Shown: one piece after another, positions 11,014 through 22,459 of the stretch
How the letters are laid out: each line of letters opens with the position of its first letter
Numbering within the stretch: position 1 is the stretch's first letter
Assembly (NCBI GenBank): GCA_033439685.1
Contig: JAUEDM010000001.1
Span: forward strand, 1,178,001-1,242,000
Source of the DNA: Apodospora peruviana
Taxonomy: Eukaryota; Ascomycota; Sordariomycetes; Sordariales; Lasiosphaeriaceae
Direction of reading: 5' to 3'
DNA length: 64,000 bases
Program-made: the position numbers and the translations under genes
Notes under the pieces: generated by a model
Told to the model about the DNA's origin: nothing
Seen by the model: the letters and a program-made list of their open reading frames with translations, nothing else
Databases searched by the model: none

Positions 11014-12885
11014 TCAAGCATCCTTCTTATCCGAGCTGCTACTCTGAAGTTGTGCCTTCTTGAGATTCGAAACCCCGACCACATTCCTCAAGTTCCCAAA
11101 GCTCAAACAGTCACTGATCCTGCGCGTTCCGGCAAACAGCATGACCAACCTCTCGACGCCGCACCCCCACCCGCCCGTAGGCGGCAAGCCGGACTCGAGC
11201 GCGGAGACGTAGCTCTCGTCGATCAAGGGTACCTCACCATCCTCTTGTTCACCCCCCTCTACTTCTGCTCCTGCTCCTCTTCGAGGAGGAGGTGGGGATG
11301 GGATATGCTGTTCGTGATCGACGCTGGGATCGCAGTGCCGTATCGCCTGCTCGATGAACTTGTCCCGCTGCGCAAACGGGTCGTTTTCTTCTTCATACAT
11401 GTTTGCCAGCTCCATGCCGTCGACGAACAGCTCGGTGCGCGCCGACACGTGTTGCCCGGTCTTGGGACAGACGAAGCTCTTGGATAGCGGGGACATGCAC
11501 ACGGGGTGGTGAGTAATAAACAGCGGCGCGTCGGCCGAGTTCGGCTCGATGTACATGGCCGCTAGCTTGTCGAGGAGCTTGGGGAGGATAGGAGGATGCG
11601 GGGCGCATATGTCATCGACGGTGATACCTTTGCTCTCGAGGACAGAGACGAGCTTGTCGAGAGCATCCTCCGCCTCCAGATCAGGCAACCTAAACCCGAG
11701 AGCGGCTTCCAGCGATGGAATGAACTCCATTTGCCTGAACGGACGGGCAAACTTTTTGGCGGCCCCATCGTCGATCCGAGGCAAGGAGTCCAGCTTCGTG
11801 GCGATGAGATCCTGGCAGTGCTGAGCAGTTCCGCAGATCAGGTCCTCCGTCAGACGGATGAGGTTGCCCAGGCTTGCGTACGCGCTGTAGAACTCGCACG
11901 TGGTGAACTCGGGGTTGTGGGTCTGGTCGATGCCTTCGTTTCGAAAGGACGGGCCCAGCTCGAAGACCTTGTCGACGCCGCCCACCACGAGCCGTTTGAG
12001 CCAGAGCTCCGGAGCGATGCGCAGCGCCAGCGGGTTACTCTCGCCAACCATGTTGGTGACGAAAGGTCGGGCGATGGCCCCGCCGGCGTTCTCAGCCAGG
12101 ATGGGCGTCTGGAACTCGAGGAAGTCTCGCTCGTGAAAGAAATCGCGCATGTACTTGATTATGTAGGAGCGCAACCGCAAGGTATCCATGGACTTGCGGT
12201 TCGCAAGCAGGTCAATGTGGCGGCTTTGGACGCGCGAGTCCATGTCTGCAAGCTGGAAGGGCAAGGGGACCAAACTGGGTGAGAGGATCTCGGGCAGGCC
12301 AGTTGCTAGGATCGTGAGCTCGCCAGTGGATGACCGTGTTGCTTTCCCCTTCAGAGCTGTCGGGTGTCCCCATGTTAGAGCCTTGGTTCACAACGACACA
12401 CGCACACGGCGAGAGCTGGATACATAGGAGAATAAGGCACACGCACAGATAATGTCTCCTCTATTAAGTAGCTGGGTAAGTCCCCTAAGACCGGAACAGT
12501 CCACACCCGCTGCTTCTAGCCTGCGGACATTACACATGCCTTGGAGGTTCTCAAACTCGCCTCTCAGAACGAGGAAGACGAGCCCCGAGCCGACTCGGCG
12601 TATGAACTGCAACCGCCCATGGACCACAACCTCTTCTTCTATTACGGTGTCCTTCTCCACATGTTTAAATTTCTCACGGAACACAGGGATCCGCATGGGC
12701 GGCGTGGCATCATCGTGGTGTATCCTGGGATACTTGAGTGCATTGGCCTGTGCAAGCTCGTGGTGCCGAGCTGGATGGTAGGCGCGGCGGGCTAGGAGGA
12801 CACTGGCATGGCGATCTGCGCCGACCCGAAGGGGCTTCCAAGTGTGTGGTCGCAGGAGTTGTCTAAGGGAAGGATTGGGGGTCAT
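11014..12885 (-). CDS. MSK1: Mitochondrial lysyl-tRNA synthetase (class II)
   Basis: Exons 12885-12447 and 12356-11014 (minus). The 90-nt intron has donor GTGCGT. The join restores GDIISLKGKATRSSTGEL, a conserved stretch of the anticodon-binding OB fold. The protein is 593 aa. It attaches lysine to mitochondrial tRNA. The N-terminus (Arg, His and Ala-rich, few acids for about 35 residues) looks like a mitochondrial presequence. Motif 2 is seen as FRNEGIDQTHNPEFTTCEFY, and motif 3 as GWGCGVERL near the C-terminus. A Pro/Arg then Gly/Glu-rich insert of about 25 residues (starting SPPPPRRGAGAEVEGG) sits between the active-site acidic stretch and motif 3 and is probably a surface loop. It is divergent from TIM10, another mitochondrial gene. 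The family call is secure. Mitochondrial rather than cytosolic assignment rests on the presequence and on the short N-terminus. Confidence 0.95.
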
Positions 12886-13564
12886 TGTTGCACCTGAGAT
12901 TTGTTTTCATATTAGCAATTGATACCACAGAAAGCAGCAAAGCACAGCACAGCACGAAAATCTGATGTTGGTCTTTTTCAAGTTCAGGAATTTGGCAATT
13001 GTGATCATACACGCAACAGAGGCGCGCGTCAGTCGCAACGGTTCTAATGTTTATCGCGTCTCATCATATTTGAAAAGACTCAAGAGATTGGGAAAATGCT
13101 GGGGGCTGCAGGTGACTTACAGTCATGGTGGGAGCGGCGATATCTGTGGCCGGAGCTGTGATAGCAACTTGCCAGGCATATTTTCTAGTAGATTTTTTTG
13201 ATGCAATCAATTATATGTTCGCTTTGGCAGAATTTCATCGGGGGCCAGGCTTTATGTAAGCCAACTCACCCGAAATTTAGCCGTCGCGCTGGGGAAAGGT
13301 CCGCCAGCTAGCTGACCGCCTGCCCAAAACTACCCGGCGGCCAAGCTGTGGAAAATGTGGATCCAAAAGTTCTTTGGATGAGAGATGTAGCTTGGTTCAG
13401 TCGACCGCAAAGACATTCATCGTCATAATTGTAATTCCCAGCAGACACGACCACTCGACGACTGACCACGACATTCAAATACCGCCTCACCCAAACAAAT
13501 CACACTGTATAAACCACGGCAATAATACCAACTCATCCACCCAGACTCCAAGTCCAACTCCAGA
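12886..13564. promoter_or_regulatory. Divergent intergenic region between LysRS and TIM10
   Basis: This 679-base region must carry the promoters of two mitochondrial genes, LysRS leftward and TIM10 rightward. I see a short CACAG repeat near 12940-12955. There is no clear TATA box and no open frame worth calling. Co-regulation of the two genes is a guess. Confidence 0.5.
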
Positions 13565-13919
13565 ATGTCTTTCCTCGGATTCGGCAGGCCACAGCCTACA
13601 TCGGCCGAGAAGATCGCCGCCGTCGAGAACGAGCTCAAGGTGGTCGCCGAGATGCACTCGCGGTATGTTTATCTAGATACCCACAACAACCTAACCAAAA
13701 ACGGAACCATCAGACTAATGAAAAGAAAACAATAGCATGGTCAAGATCTGCACCATGAAGTGCGTCGACAAGACCTACCGCGAAGGCGAACTCACCAAGG
13801 GCGAGGGTGTCTGCCTCGACCGGTGCGCGGCCAAGTTCTTCGAGGCGCATCAGAGCATCTCGGAGCAGCTGCAAAAAGAGACACAGGCCCGCGGCGGCGC
13901 TGGCGGTTTCATGGGTTAA
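13565..13919 (+). CDS. TIM10: Small Tim chaperone Tim10
   Basis: Exons 13565-13662 and 13736-13919. The 73-nt intron has donor GTATGT and a CTAAT branch site. The protein is 93 aa, the usual length of the family. The twin CX3C motif is complete: C38-x3-C42 and C59-x3-C63, with 16 residues between the pairs. These cysteines form two disulfides through the Mia40 pathway in the mitochondrial intermembrane space. Tim10 pairs with Tim9 as a hexameric chaperone that carries hydrophobic carrier proteins to the TIM22 translocase. The N-terminus (MSFLGFGRPQPTSAEK) and the spacing fit Tim10 better than Tim9, Tim8 or Tim13. No cleavable presequence is expected or seen. Confidence 0.96.
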
Positions 13920-14538
13920 AAAAACCGAATCAAGAATTTCTTCTTGCTCGTCACCGTGCGAGCGCATAAATTCCTTCCGATCGAATCCCTCGGCGAACTG
14001 CAGCAACACGCTACCTTGCAGTCAATTGGATGGTGGAATGGAGGATATACTTTTAGATGAAGCGAGCGGTCAGGTCTCTCTTGGATGGGATGCATGTAGG
14101 AGGGCAGGCGGCAATGCGTGGGAAAACCTGCATGCAGGTGACCTGGCTGACGATGCTGTAAAAATATCTTGGCTTAACCTCGCACGTTGTATCATGGATA
14201 ATCTGGGATATAGAGGCGGTGTGTGTATATGTATGATTTGGTGTAGACGACGGTCCGGCGTGACCTATAGGCTCTCATAGCGGAGGAACTGATCATGAAA
14301 TAAACAGTCTCTTCTCTATAACCCACAGCCAAAAATTAAAGGAGTGGTAGTTCTAGTGACAACCTTGGTATGCTCAACGTCGACTTCTCTCTTTGGGTAG
14401 TTTATGCTATCTCGACACCATTAACTAAAACTCATAACGCTATGCAATGCTTTATCTCAGCTCCTTGAAGACGCCACCAGTACACCTATGTTACACCTCA
14501 CATGCCTAATCATACTATATACTCCACCAACCGCCCGT
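13920..14538. other. Shared 3' flank of TIM10 and the STB6-like gene
   Basis: This is a convergent intergenic region of about 620 bases. The open frame that overlaps the end of TIM10 here is a frame shadow. Nothing else is recognised. Confidence 0.6.
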
Positions 14539-17361
14539 TCATCTCGCCGCCTCTTCACGCTTCCTGTCCCCCCATCCCATCTCTCCCCTGGTGATATTTG
14601 GCCCCGTCCCGATACCAGTCAACGTTCTCACAAACCAGTGCAGCCAGCTCTCCGTTTCCAAAACTGCCTTCAACTCATCGGCGCGCCTCTCCACGTCTGC
14701 CACCTGGGCCTCAAACTGTTTGATCCCATCTTCGACATCTTGAACCCTTCCCACCAAGGCCCCAATCTCGTACTCCAGCTTCGCCACCAGCACCTCAACA
14801 TCTCTAACCGCCTCAGACAACCTAGCGCGCTCCTCCGCCACCAGCTCCCCGCTGTTATGCTGGATGCGCTGGTACGCCTCGCTCACCGCGAGGTAAAGAG
14901 ACTGCAAGTCAGACTGCTGAGCGCTGAAGGTCTCGTCCAGTGTTTCTACACTCGAGAGCTTGGCCGTGACCCATGGGCCGAGCTCCATCTGCATCGCCAA
15001 CAGGCGGGCATAGAGGCTGCGCGCGAGTTCCGCCTGGTTCTGTAAAGCCATGGTGTTGGATGGATCCGAACCATCTAGGTCTGTGATGTCTATAATCTCA
15101 CGCCAGCGAAGAATTGCGTCTTCAGCGTCGCTGAAGGAGATGCGCCTTGGGTACCGAGCTTCGTTAAGCTCGCAAGCAAGAGGGTAGCCGGAGCCGTGAA
15201 CGCTGTGGCGTCGCTGTAGAAAGGAGAAGGGTACATTAGAGCTACGTTCTGCTGTTAAGATAGGACCTTGTAGATCGCCCTCGTCCACAAGAGACGCTGG
15301 GCCCGAGATATTCCTGTTGATGAGCTCATTACGGATTTCCATGATCTGAGCTTCCATAGGTCTGCCAACCTCATTCCGTGTTCCTCGGCTCTCTTGCTCG
15401 CCCTTGACGGCCGGGATCGGTGTTTGACGATCTTCGTGAGTGGTGCTTAGAGTGGGTGCCGACTCGCTGGCTTCTCTCTCGCGCAAATCTTTGAGATATT
15501 CTTCCGGTCTCGTCTTCCATGTAAATGCTCTGCCGACTGCCACGGGGCTGGTCAGAGCAGCGGACGATTGGGCCAAGGCTGTTATGCTCGGCGTCGAGTA
15601 CCCGCTTAGGGCCGAATCCATGTTCTCGTCTTTTGACGGCCGGCTGGCATGACCTCTTCGGCCGCCGCCGACCGCATCGCGGATGCGGCCAAGCCCAGAA
15701 CGGGCATCGTTCACCTTTCCAGCGACACTTTTGAAGACAGCTTTTCGCAGAGCGTCCCTGTCGCCGGCGCTATCGGGTATGCTGCTAGCAGATCCTGGTG
15801 GCGCAGAGTACGCCCCGGGTGACTCCTCCTTTTTCCTAGTTTCAAGTTCTTCTTCTAGAGGCAATGATTGGGTTCTCCGGCTTCCTGGTTGAGAAGGTTC
15901 GTCTTCCTTGAACTCTTTTTTAAACGGTGGTACTGACTGCTCATCGAGGTCTTGGAGGGTCCTTCTCGCCTTTCCATGCCATAGCCACTTTGCTCGCTCG
16001 CCGTACGCCAGGTTGATAAACTTGTCCAAATCTGTTGTCTCAATGTCCCCAATATTGGCCTTGTCACGACCGCCGACCATGCCAATGACCAGCTCGCCTC
16101 TTTTGCCGCCTATTTCGGCCACTGTGGACTTGACTGCCTTCTGCACACCCCAGCCTCCGTCGCCTTGTGCTGCCTTAGCGGTTACACTGTGTAGTTTCAA
16201 TAAGGTCTGGCGGTCGAGGCGCCTCGTTTTCTCTATCTTCTGCGATTTCTGAAAAGTGCCAATACCTCTTTTCGTGTTGTCAATGTCGAAGACATCTTTG
16301 CCAACGGGCGCACCATAGTAACTCAGACGATTTCTCGCCCCCATCAAAGTGCCGAGGAGGGCTGCAATGGTGGTTGGCCCTAGTATACCATCCGTCGGCT
16401 CGATGTTGAAATACTCCGATCCTATCTCTGTCCACCAGTTGTTGATCGCTGTCTCGGTTAGATCACATAGAAGCCCATCAATATACTCCTGATCGAGCAG
16501 GCCAAAGATGAAGAGCGCCATCTGGCACAGCTTGATCAACTCCAAAACCGACTGGAAGAATGGTATCTTGTCACTAGTCTTGTAGAGTTGCAGGAACTTG
16601 GCCTGTGTTGCTGGGGTCGGATCCGAAAGAGTAAGGCCGGAGCGCCCGGAACATCCTAGACGCTTTAGATCCTCATTGACAATGAATATCTGACGGTGTT
16701 TCCGTATGTCTCCGTCAGGAACAGCGATAACAGTCAAGGCCGAAGGAAAGCTACTAAGATTGGTGACCATGAGCTCTCCGATCTCTGTCTCTTTGGGTCT
16801 TGCATGATACTGTTGTATAGCCTTGAAGTATACTCCCAGCCTTCGGGACCATTCCTTTTCTTCCTCTGGTACCTCCAAGACACCGACGACAATGGAGTGT
16901 TTCGGGTCGCCAGTGTAGGTTGCAATCACCAAGGCGGGTGACTGGCGCGAACACGCCCACTGCTCAACGAGGTAGAGCTCGTAGCCCTGCAGTACACGCT
17001 TCCGCTCGACGACCGTTACTGAAGAGTCATCTTCCAAAAACCTGTATATACAGTCTCAGCAACTCCTAGAGCCATGACAACGGGCCGGTGCGACATGGTG
17101 GGAGCGAGCTCACTTAAGGGCAACAGGGTCGGGAAGAACCACGCGGCGACGTTTCTGTGTGAGAGACACATCCGGGGAGCCATCCTTGGAAGCGACTGTC
17201 GCGCTGTTGAGTCTTGGACCCACCGATTTGGGAGGGATCGAGGTGTCGAGCATGGCCCGTCTTGCGTTCAGCTGCGAGTTTGTCCTGGCTAGCGTGAGCT
17301 GCTCCTCTCGGTGCACTCTCGCGTCGAGAGCGGCACCAGGGAAGGGCATTCGGATGGACAT
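14539..17361 (-). CDS. STB6-like Sin3-binding protein
   Basis: Exons 17361-17114 and 17041-14539 (minus). The 72-nt intron has donor GTGAGC, and the join reads VALKFLEDDSSVTVVERKRV. The protein is 916 aa. The block at about residues 60-250 (ending of exon 1, then GYELYLVEQWACSRQSP and onwards) matches my recollection of the N-terminal domain of the fungal STB6/STB2 family, proteins named for binding the Sin3 histone-deacetylase scaffold. Residues about 245-370 show two repeats with the spacing of peptidoglycan-binding-like helical bundles (DGLLCDLTETAI and DGILGPTTIAAL, then GTFQKSQ). The middle (about 440-720) is Ser/Pro-rich and probably disordered. The C-terminus (about 760-890) is a predicted coiled coil rich in Glu, Leu and Ala, ending near a short hydrophobic Trp-rich stretch. 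Exact molecular role is not shown by the sequence. Confidence 0.85.
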
Positions 17362-18213
17362 GACTCAAAGATCAAGTCAGTTCTGCAGTCGTTCGTCATT
17401 GCGCGGGGTGTGGTTCAGTCGTATCGTGAGCCATGTATGCACCGGCTACAGCAGTTGGTAATCCGTATAGGCTACGTATCCTTCATAGTTGGGGCTAGTT
17501 TGCTTAGGAGCGCTGTGCTGGTGTGCCCTTTCAGTCGGTTTCAAGTCGAGTTCTCAACCTGCGATGGAAGTACGATGCGTCGGGGCTTGGGAAATCAAGT
17601 GGGCAAATGCAGTTGCGTTGTTGTGATTAAGTTGGGTCCGCTGTAGCGGCGGCATTTGAGCAGCATGTAATGTAACCAAGGGCAAGCTCATTCAGCTGAC
17701 ACCTCCAGCGTGAAGCGTCCAAGTCACCGCCGCGCCTGCTCCCCGCCAAACTCCCCGCCGGGCACTCCTGACCAGGTCACTATCCGCTCCTCGGACCAGT
17801 GCGAGGTGGGGTCAAAGACGATGCCAGCCAGTGCGTCACTTGTCAGGTAGTCAACTAAAACAGTGCTCCAAACAGTACAGTTCTGGAGCCATTTTTGGCG
17901 TTATAGTTATATCCGGAGACAACCTTCCAACTTCGGGCAGTTCTATAATCGCCTCCCGACCACCCCATGATTCACTTTCAGTCGACACTTATCCGAACTC
18001 GACCCTTCAACTCTTTAACACCCGAACAGCACAAGCACGACCACTCGGCTTTTTGAAGCTCTATCCTCTATCTGTAACTCTCTAGCCCGTCGCTTCCGAC
18101 AGTACACGGCAGATCCAGCATCGGGTATCTACAGATGCAGCTGCACTTGGGATAGCCATAGTGGCAATCCCGACACACTTCTCCGTCTTTCACCACTTCA
18201 CCAGCCGTAAACC
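17362..18213. promoter_or_regulatory. Divergent intergenic region between the STB6-like gene and GID2
   Basis: About 850 bases hold both promoters. The stretch before GID2 (about 17880-18213) is pyrimidine-rich and low in purine runs, as fungal leaders often are. Open frames at 17311-17646 and 17831-18085 have no ATG-supported, recognisable product. No specific site is called. Confidence 0.5.
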
Positions 18214-19676
18214 ATGACAGCTAACGATATGGGTATCAACGCCCTTCAGAAGGAGCTTGCTGAGCTGTCCAAAATGGCCAGACTCTCTGCAGCAGTGGAC
18301 AATGTCGACAGGATCATCGAGCAGCTCAGCGCGGCCAGGGAACAGGTTGCTCAAGGTACGATTCTCTGATTTTGCTTTGAAGTACTGTCGACTTACCGAC
18401 GACTAACACCACACCAACAGCATTGGACCCGCATACAGCAAGCCTGACTCTGACGAAACTGCAAAATCCCACCAAGGTTGCCTTTGAGAAAGTGAACGAT
18501 AACCTGAAGGAGGCGTCTTCGGCGCAAAAGAAGTTCGGGAAGGCGCTGAATGAGGTATGGTGACTCTGGGTCGGTTTTGTTGATGCAGACTGCAGGTTCT
18601 GACTACTATATCCACAGCATTTTCCCCTGAAATCGCTCCCGGCGGACCACGACGCCATGGCAGACCACCCCGCGCTCATAAACCGTGCGATTGCCATGCA
18701 TCTTCTCCGTGAAGGGCAGTTCTCCGTAGCCTCGACCTTCATCGACGAAGCCCAAGACACACCGCCCCACCATGCCTTATATCACCAGCTCGAGAGCGAA
18801 GATACACCGTCTGTCGAACTCGACGAAGCCATGGACGAGGACGACATGGATGCGGATGCTCGCACTTCCATCACAGCGTCGACGACCGATAACAATGACC
18901 TTTCTTCCCTGCAGTCGCAGGAACTCCAAACAAAGTTTGCAGAAATGTACAGCATCCTGCAGGATCTCAAAGCCCGGAATCTCTTCTCGGCCATCGAGTG
19001 GGCGAGGTCCAACTCCGCTGAGCTCGAGGCGCGGGGAAGCAATCTAGAGTTTGAATTAAGCAAACTGCAGTATGTTTGGCTCTTCAAAGGCCCAGCCGTC
19101 AACAGGCTCCCCGACGACGAGCACAATGGTCGATTTGGTGCGCTGACGTACGCCCGTCAACATTTTGGCCGCTTCCAAGCGCGGCACCTCCGGGAGATTG
19201 AGAAGCTCGCCAGCGCGATGGTCTTTGCACCTAACCTAGGGGAATCTCCATACAACCTGGTGTTTGCGACTGACAGCGCCTTCACCGACGTGGCAGCCTC
19301 ATTCACTCGCGAGTTTTGCAGCCTGCTAGGTCTTTCAGCCGAATCACCACTCTATATTGCCGTAACAGCAGGAGCGCTGGCGCTCCCAAAGCTCATGAAG
19401 TACAATATGGCAAAGCGAGCCAAGGGCACCGAGTGGACAACAGCCAACGAGCTCGCTTTCGAGACCCCCTTACCAGAGAGTATGGTCTATCACAGCATAT
19501 TTGTGTGCCCAGTCGCCAAAGAGCAGACAACCGAGTCAAATCCGCCCATGATGATACCCTGTGGGCACGTGCTCGGCAGGGAGACGATCCAGAAGCTGTG
19601 CAAAGGGACACGGTTCAAGTGCCCTTACTGCCCGTCAGAGGGCCAGCTCAAAGATGCGCGGCAGATCATCCTATAG
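18214..19676 (+). CDS. GID2: GID/CTLH E3 ligase RING subunit Gid2 (Rmd5)
   Basis: Exons 18214-18355, 18421-18554 and 18618-19676. The introns are 65 and 62-63 nt with donors GTACGA and GTATGG, and the first has a GACTAAC branch site. The protein is 444 aa (yeast homologue about 420). An N-terminal helical stretch is followed by a LisH-like motif (about 106-140, HPALINRAIAMHLLREGQF), an acidic linker, a CTLH region (about 170-225) and CRA. The degenerate Gid-type RING lies at residues 389-430: CPVAKEQTT, then PCGHVLGR and CPYC. In yeast Gid2 and Gid9 form the catalytic RING pair of the GID ubiquitin ligase, which marks gluconeogenic enzymes for proteasomal decay when glucose returns. The C-terminus ends a few residues after the last Cys pair, as in yeast and animal relatives. 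The frame behind the stop codon also looks coding (see findings). Confidence 0.95.
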
Positions 19677-21231
19677 GGAGTTGGCGTGTTGCCGTTAGAC
19701 GAGCAGGTTGGATTGCCGTCGCTTCATCCTATCACCGAAGCTAGTCGCTACAGCGGCGCGCTTGATACATACTTTCAGAGCGTTCTGAGCGACGCGTCAG
19801 TACAGCAATCGTTATTTGCAATTCTTCAACGCTACCAACCCTACTATGAAGATATTGATGCGGAGGAACATGGTCATGATGATCACGATGGCTTGCCTTA
19901 TGCAGCTCATGCGCCTGCTTAGCGGAGCAGGTTGGAGGCCATGCGACAACAACAGCGACGGTGGCGTCTGGTTGGGCAAATCATTAGCTCTGGTATTGGT
20001 GGTATGAACATCGTACATGATAGCTTGCCTACAGCTGCCTCATCTGCTTCTTCTACTCATGTGTCACTATTTCGAGGACTGGGAATGGCAAGAGAGCGAG
20101 GGCGGGGCGAGTACCGAGAGGCTCGGTCGTGTTTTTCCCTAGAGCCGGACTTGAATTCCAGGCAGGAAGAGGTTTGGCGAGGGCGTTTCGGGGTAGGACA
20201 CGATGGAATACGGATATGGGTATGAATTTGATTGGATGGGATTCTTATCCGACTAACAGGGACATGAATAGCGCGTTTGGTCTTGTCGGCGAAGAGAATG
20301 CGAATGATGATGCTAGCCGGAGAGGTTCGCAGAGATAGCATCTGTATTGGAGTTGTCTGTCGGCTTTAGTCAGGTCTAGGTTGAAGAACCCCAGTTTGTT
20401 GTTTTTGTTCTTTATAGCTACGGCGTATGAATTATTGGAAGACCGAGTGCTCCATTCAACGGAGATGATGATATGGATATGGATGTTTCGAGGTGTTGAT
20501 GGGTTATTCGGGCAGGGCAGACAGTACTTGTCTAGGTAGTTTAGGTAGATAGATAACATCGACATAGTAACCGACTACCTGGTACTTTTTGATCCTTCAT
20601 CTTGAGTTTTGGTTCGCGTCCATCCTCTCCAACGAGGTCAAGTTCTATATCAAGACATGAATGTCCGCGGTCTTGTAAATCAATCCTGGTACTTTACTCA
20701 CAGACAACGCTAGCAGACAGAAAACCTGGTTGATGATAATGATGTTGTATTCAGGAGGATGAAACACAGTGTGGACTAATATACATACAAGAAATCAAAA
20801 AGGTGAAGACATAGAAAATGGCGTGGATTATAGGATAAAAAAACTCGAAGACAACATGAACACACGCATCAGTGATCAGATCCACGCCTCCAGTGTATCT
20901 TCTCCTCAACCAAACATAATCGAACAGGTTGGCTAGGTATGATCGTTAAAATGTCGTTAAATAAGCTTTGAACTGCTTGCTTGCTCGCTGTTATGATATC
21001 ACTTCTAATGGTGGGAAACCAAACACAAATAAAAGAGATGTCCACTGTCGCGCCTGCCTGCCTGGCCTGCCTGCCGAAGCCCAGGTAATAAAAAGACGTG
21101 AAAAAGAGATCTTCCAATTCCGAAATTCGCTGTGACCAAATATATATTTCAACACGCAGCCGCTGCTGTCCATTGGTTTGTGTTTTTATGTTTATATTTC
21201 GTTTTCTCTTTTTCCACTTTCCCTCAAAAAA
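19677..21231. other. Convergent region with coding-like frames behind GID2
   Basis: This is the shared 3' flank of GID2 and the UPF0658 gene. Bases 19677-19922 and 19923-20225 are open in the GID2 frame apart from one TAG at 19920-19922, and a third frame is open at 20129-20338. The translations look more protein-like than random, but there is no ATG at the start and no family I recognise. From 20339 to 21231 I see only AT-richer sequence typical of 3' ends, plus a CCTG-rich run near 21052-21075. Confidence 0.5.
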
Positions 21232-22459
21232 CTAGTCAATCGTCATCCGACTCGGCAGTTGCGGCTTCTGGTCATGCAGCTGGTACGAGTTGGCGTCCTC
21301 CTTCTCCGGATCCTGGCCCTTTGGTCGGACAAGGTGGGCCTTCAACCCGTTGCCAAAATTGCTCATGCAGATGAAGGCGTTTATTATGGTGAGAATAATC
21401 AAAATGATGGTGAGCACGGCGAAGGCCGTCAGCGAGCGCTTGACGGCCTCGTAGTGCGCGCTCTTGAGAGGCTGGTAGATGCGCACGAGCTTGAAGAAGA
21501 AGTAGGCCAGTCCGCCAAAATAAAGCAGGATGATGGCGCACACGCCCACCTTGGTCTCGCGCTGGGTGAAGAAGGCGGCGCAGAGGAGGATCGCGATGGT
21601 GACGGGGATCGCGGCGACGGTGAGGCCGAACTCGAGATCGGTCTTGCCCGTGACGATGACGAGGAACTGGACGGTGAAACCGAGGAAGAAGAAAAAGTCG
21701 AATTTCAGGAGCGCGATGTAGACCTGTTTTGTTTTGTTAGTCATGACTTTCTGAAGAATCAACAAGATTATAGAACGAACCTGGTAATGCAGGAATCGCT
21801 TCTTCATGCGGTAGTCGGCTCCAATCTGCTTGAGGATATCCCAGGCAAACTCGTGGTACAGCTGATAGGCGATATAGGCCATCCCGACGGTGACCACCCC
21901 GATGATTGCCGGGATCGCGATGAGGAACGGCCGGCACGCCTGCCAGACGTCTGTGTCGGGCGTCGGCTGGTTCAGGTAGCCGGCATTTTGCAGTTTGTCG
22001 ATAGAGGTGTCGATCTGGTCGATCTGGAGAATCGTATACACCAGCAACGCGAGATTGGCCACGCACAGCCCGATGATTTGAATCGTGTTCTTCATCCGCA
22101 GGGCATCCCACGCCAGGAGCAGGACGTAGAGGAAGCCGAAGATGAAGAGGGTTAAGAACGTCGGTATCGTCCTGTATTGCGACTCCAGCCCGTTTACCGC
22201 ATCGCCTGAACCTTTATAACTCGACTGGAAACGACCGAACACGTATCTAGAGTTGGGGAATTGACACGGGTTAGCATTCCCAAGAAAGGTGGTCTTTTGT
22301 TTTGTTTTGCTGTCAGCAGCACACTTACGCCTCGAACGTTACGCAGATCAACGCCTGCAAAGCAACTGTGAAGAAGAATAATTTGGACCATTTCGTCGAG
22401 ATAAAGTCGGTCTTGCCCCTCCTGCTGGAGGACGGGGCGCCGCCCGCAGAAGCCATCAT
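21232..22459 (-). CDS. UPF0658 Golgi apparatus membrane protein
   Basis: Exons 22459-22329, 22246-21781 and 21723-21232 (minus). Introns are 82 nt (GTAAGT) and 57 nt (GTTCGT, with a TGACTAAC branch site). The protein is 362 aa. It has about seven or eight hydrophobic segments, beginning with one after residue 25 (KLFFFTVALQALICVTFEAY) and including FDFFFFLGFTVQFLVIVTG, a signature of this fungal family. S. pombe members are reported in the Golgi; no biochemical role is known to me. The C-terminal tail is short, polar and cytosol-like. The start is the first ATG after a stop in this frame; a second ATG follows directly. The frame stays open upstream for about 50 codons without an ATG, so an extra 5' exon is possible. 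The second intron is a multiple of three without a stop, so retention would add 19 residues. Confidence 0.88.

Noticed and set aside
10831..12282. Plus-strand frames of 218 and 228 codons
   Set aside because: They are antisense to the LysRS exons and show no family features.
21178..22155. 325-codon plus-strand frame rich in Asp, Glu and Gly
   Set aside because: It is antisense to the UPF0658 gene, whose membrane segments and splice sites are clear.
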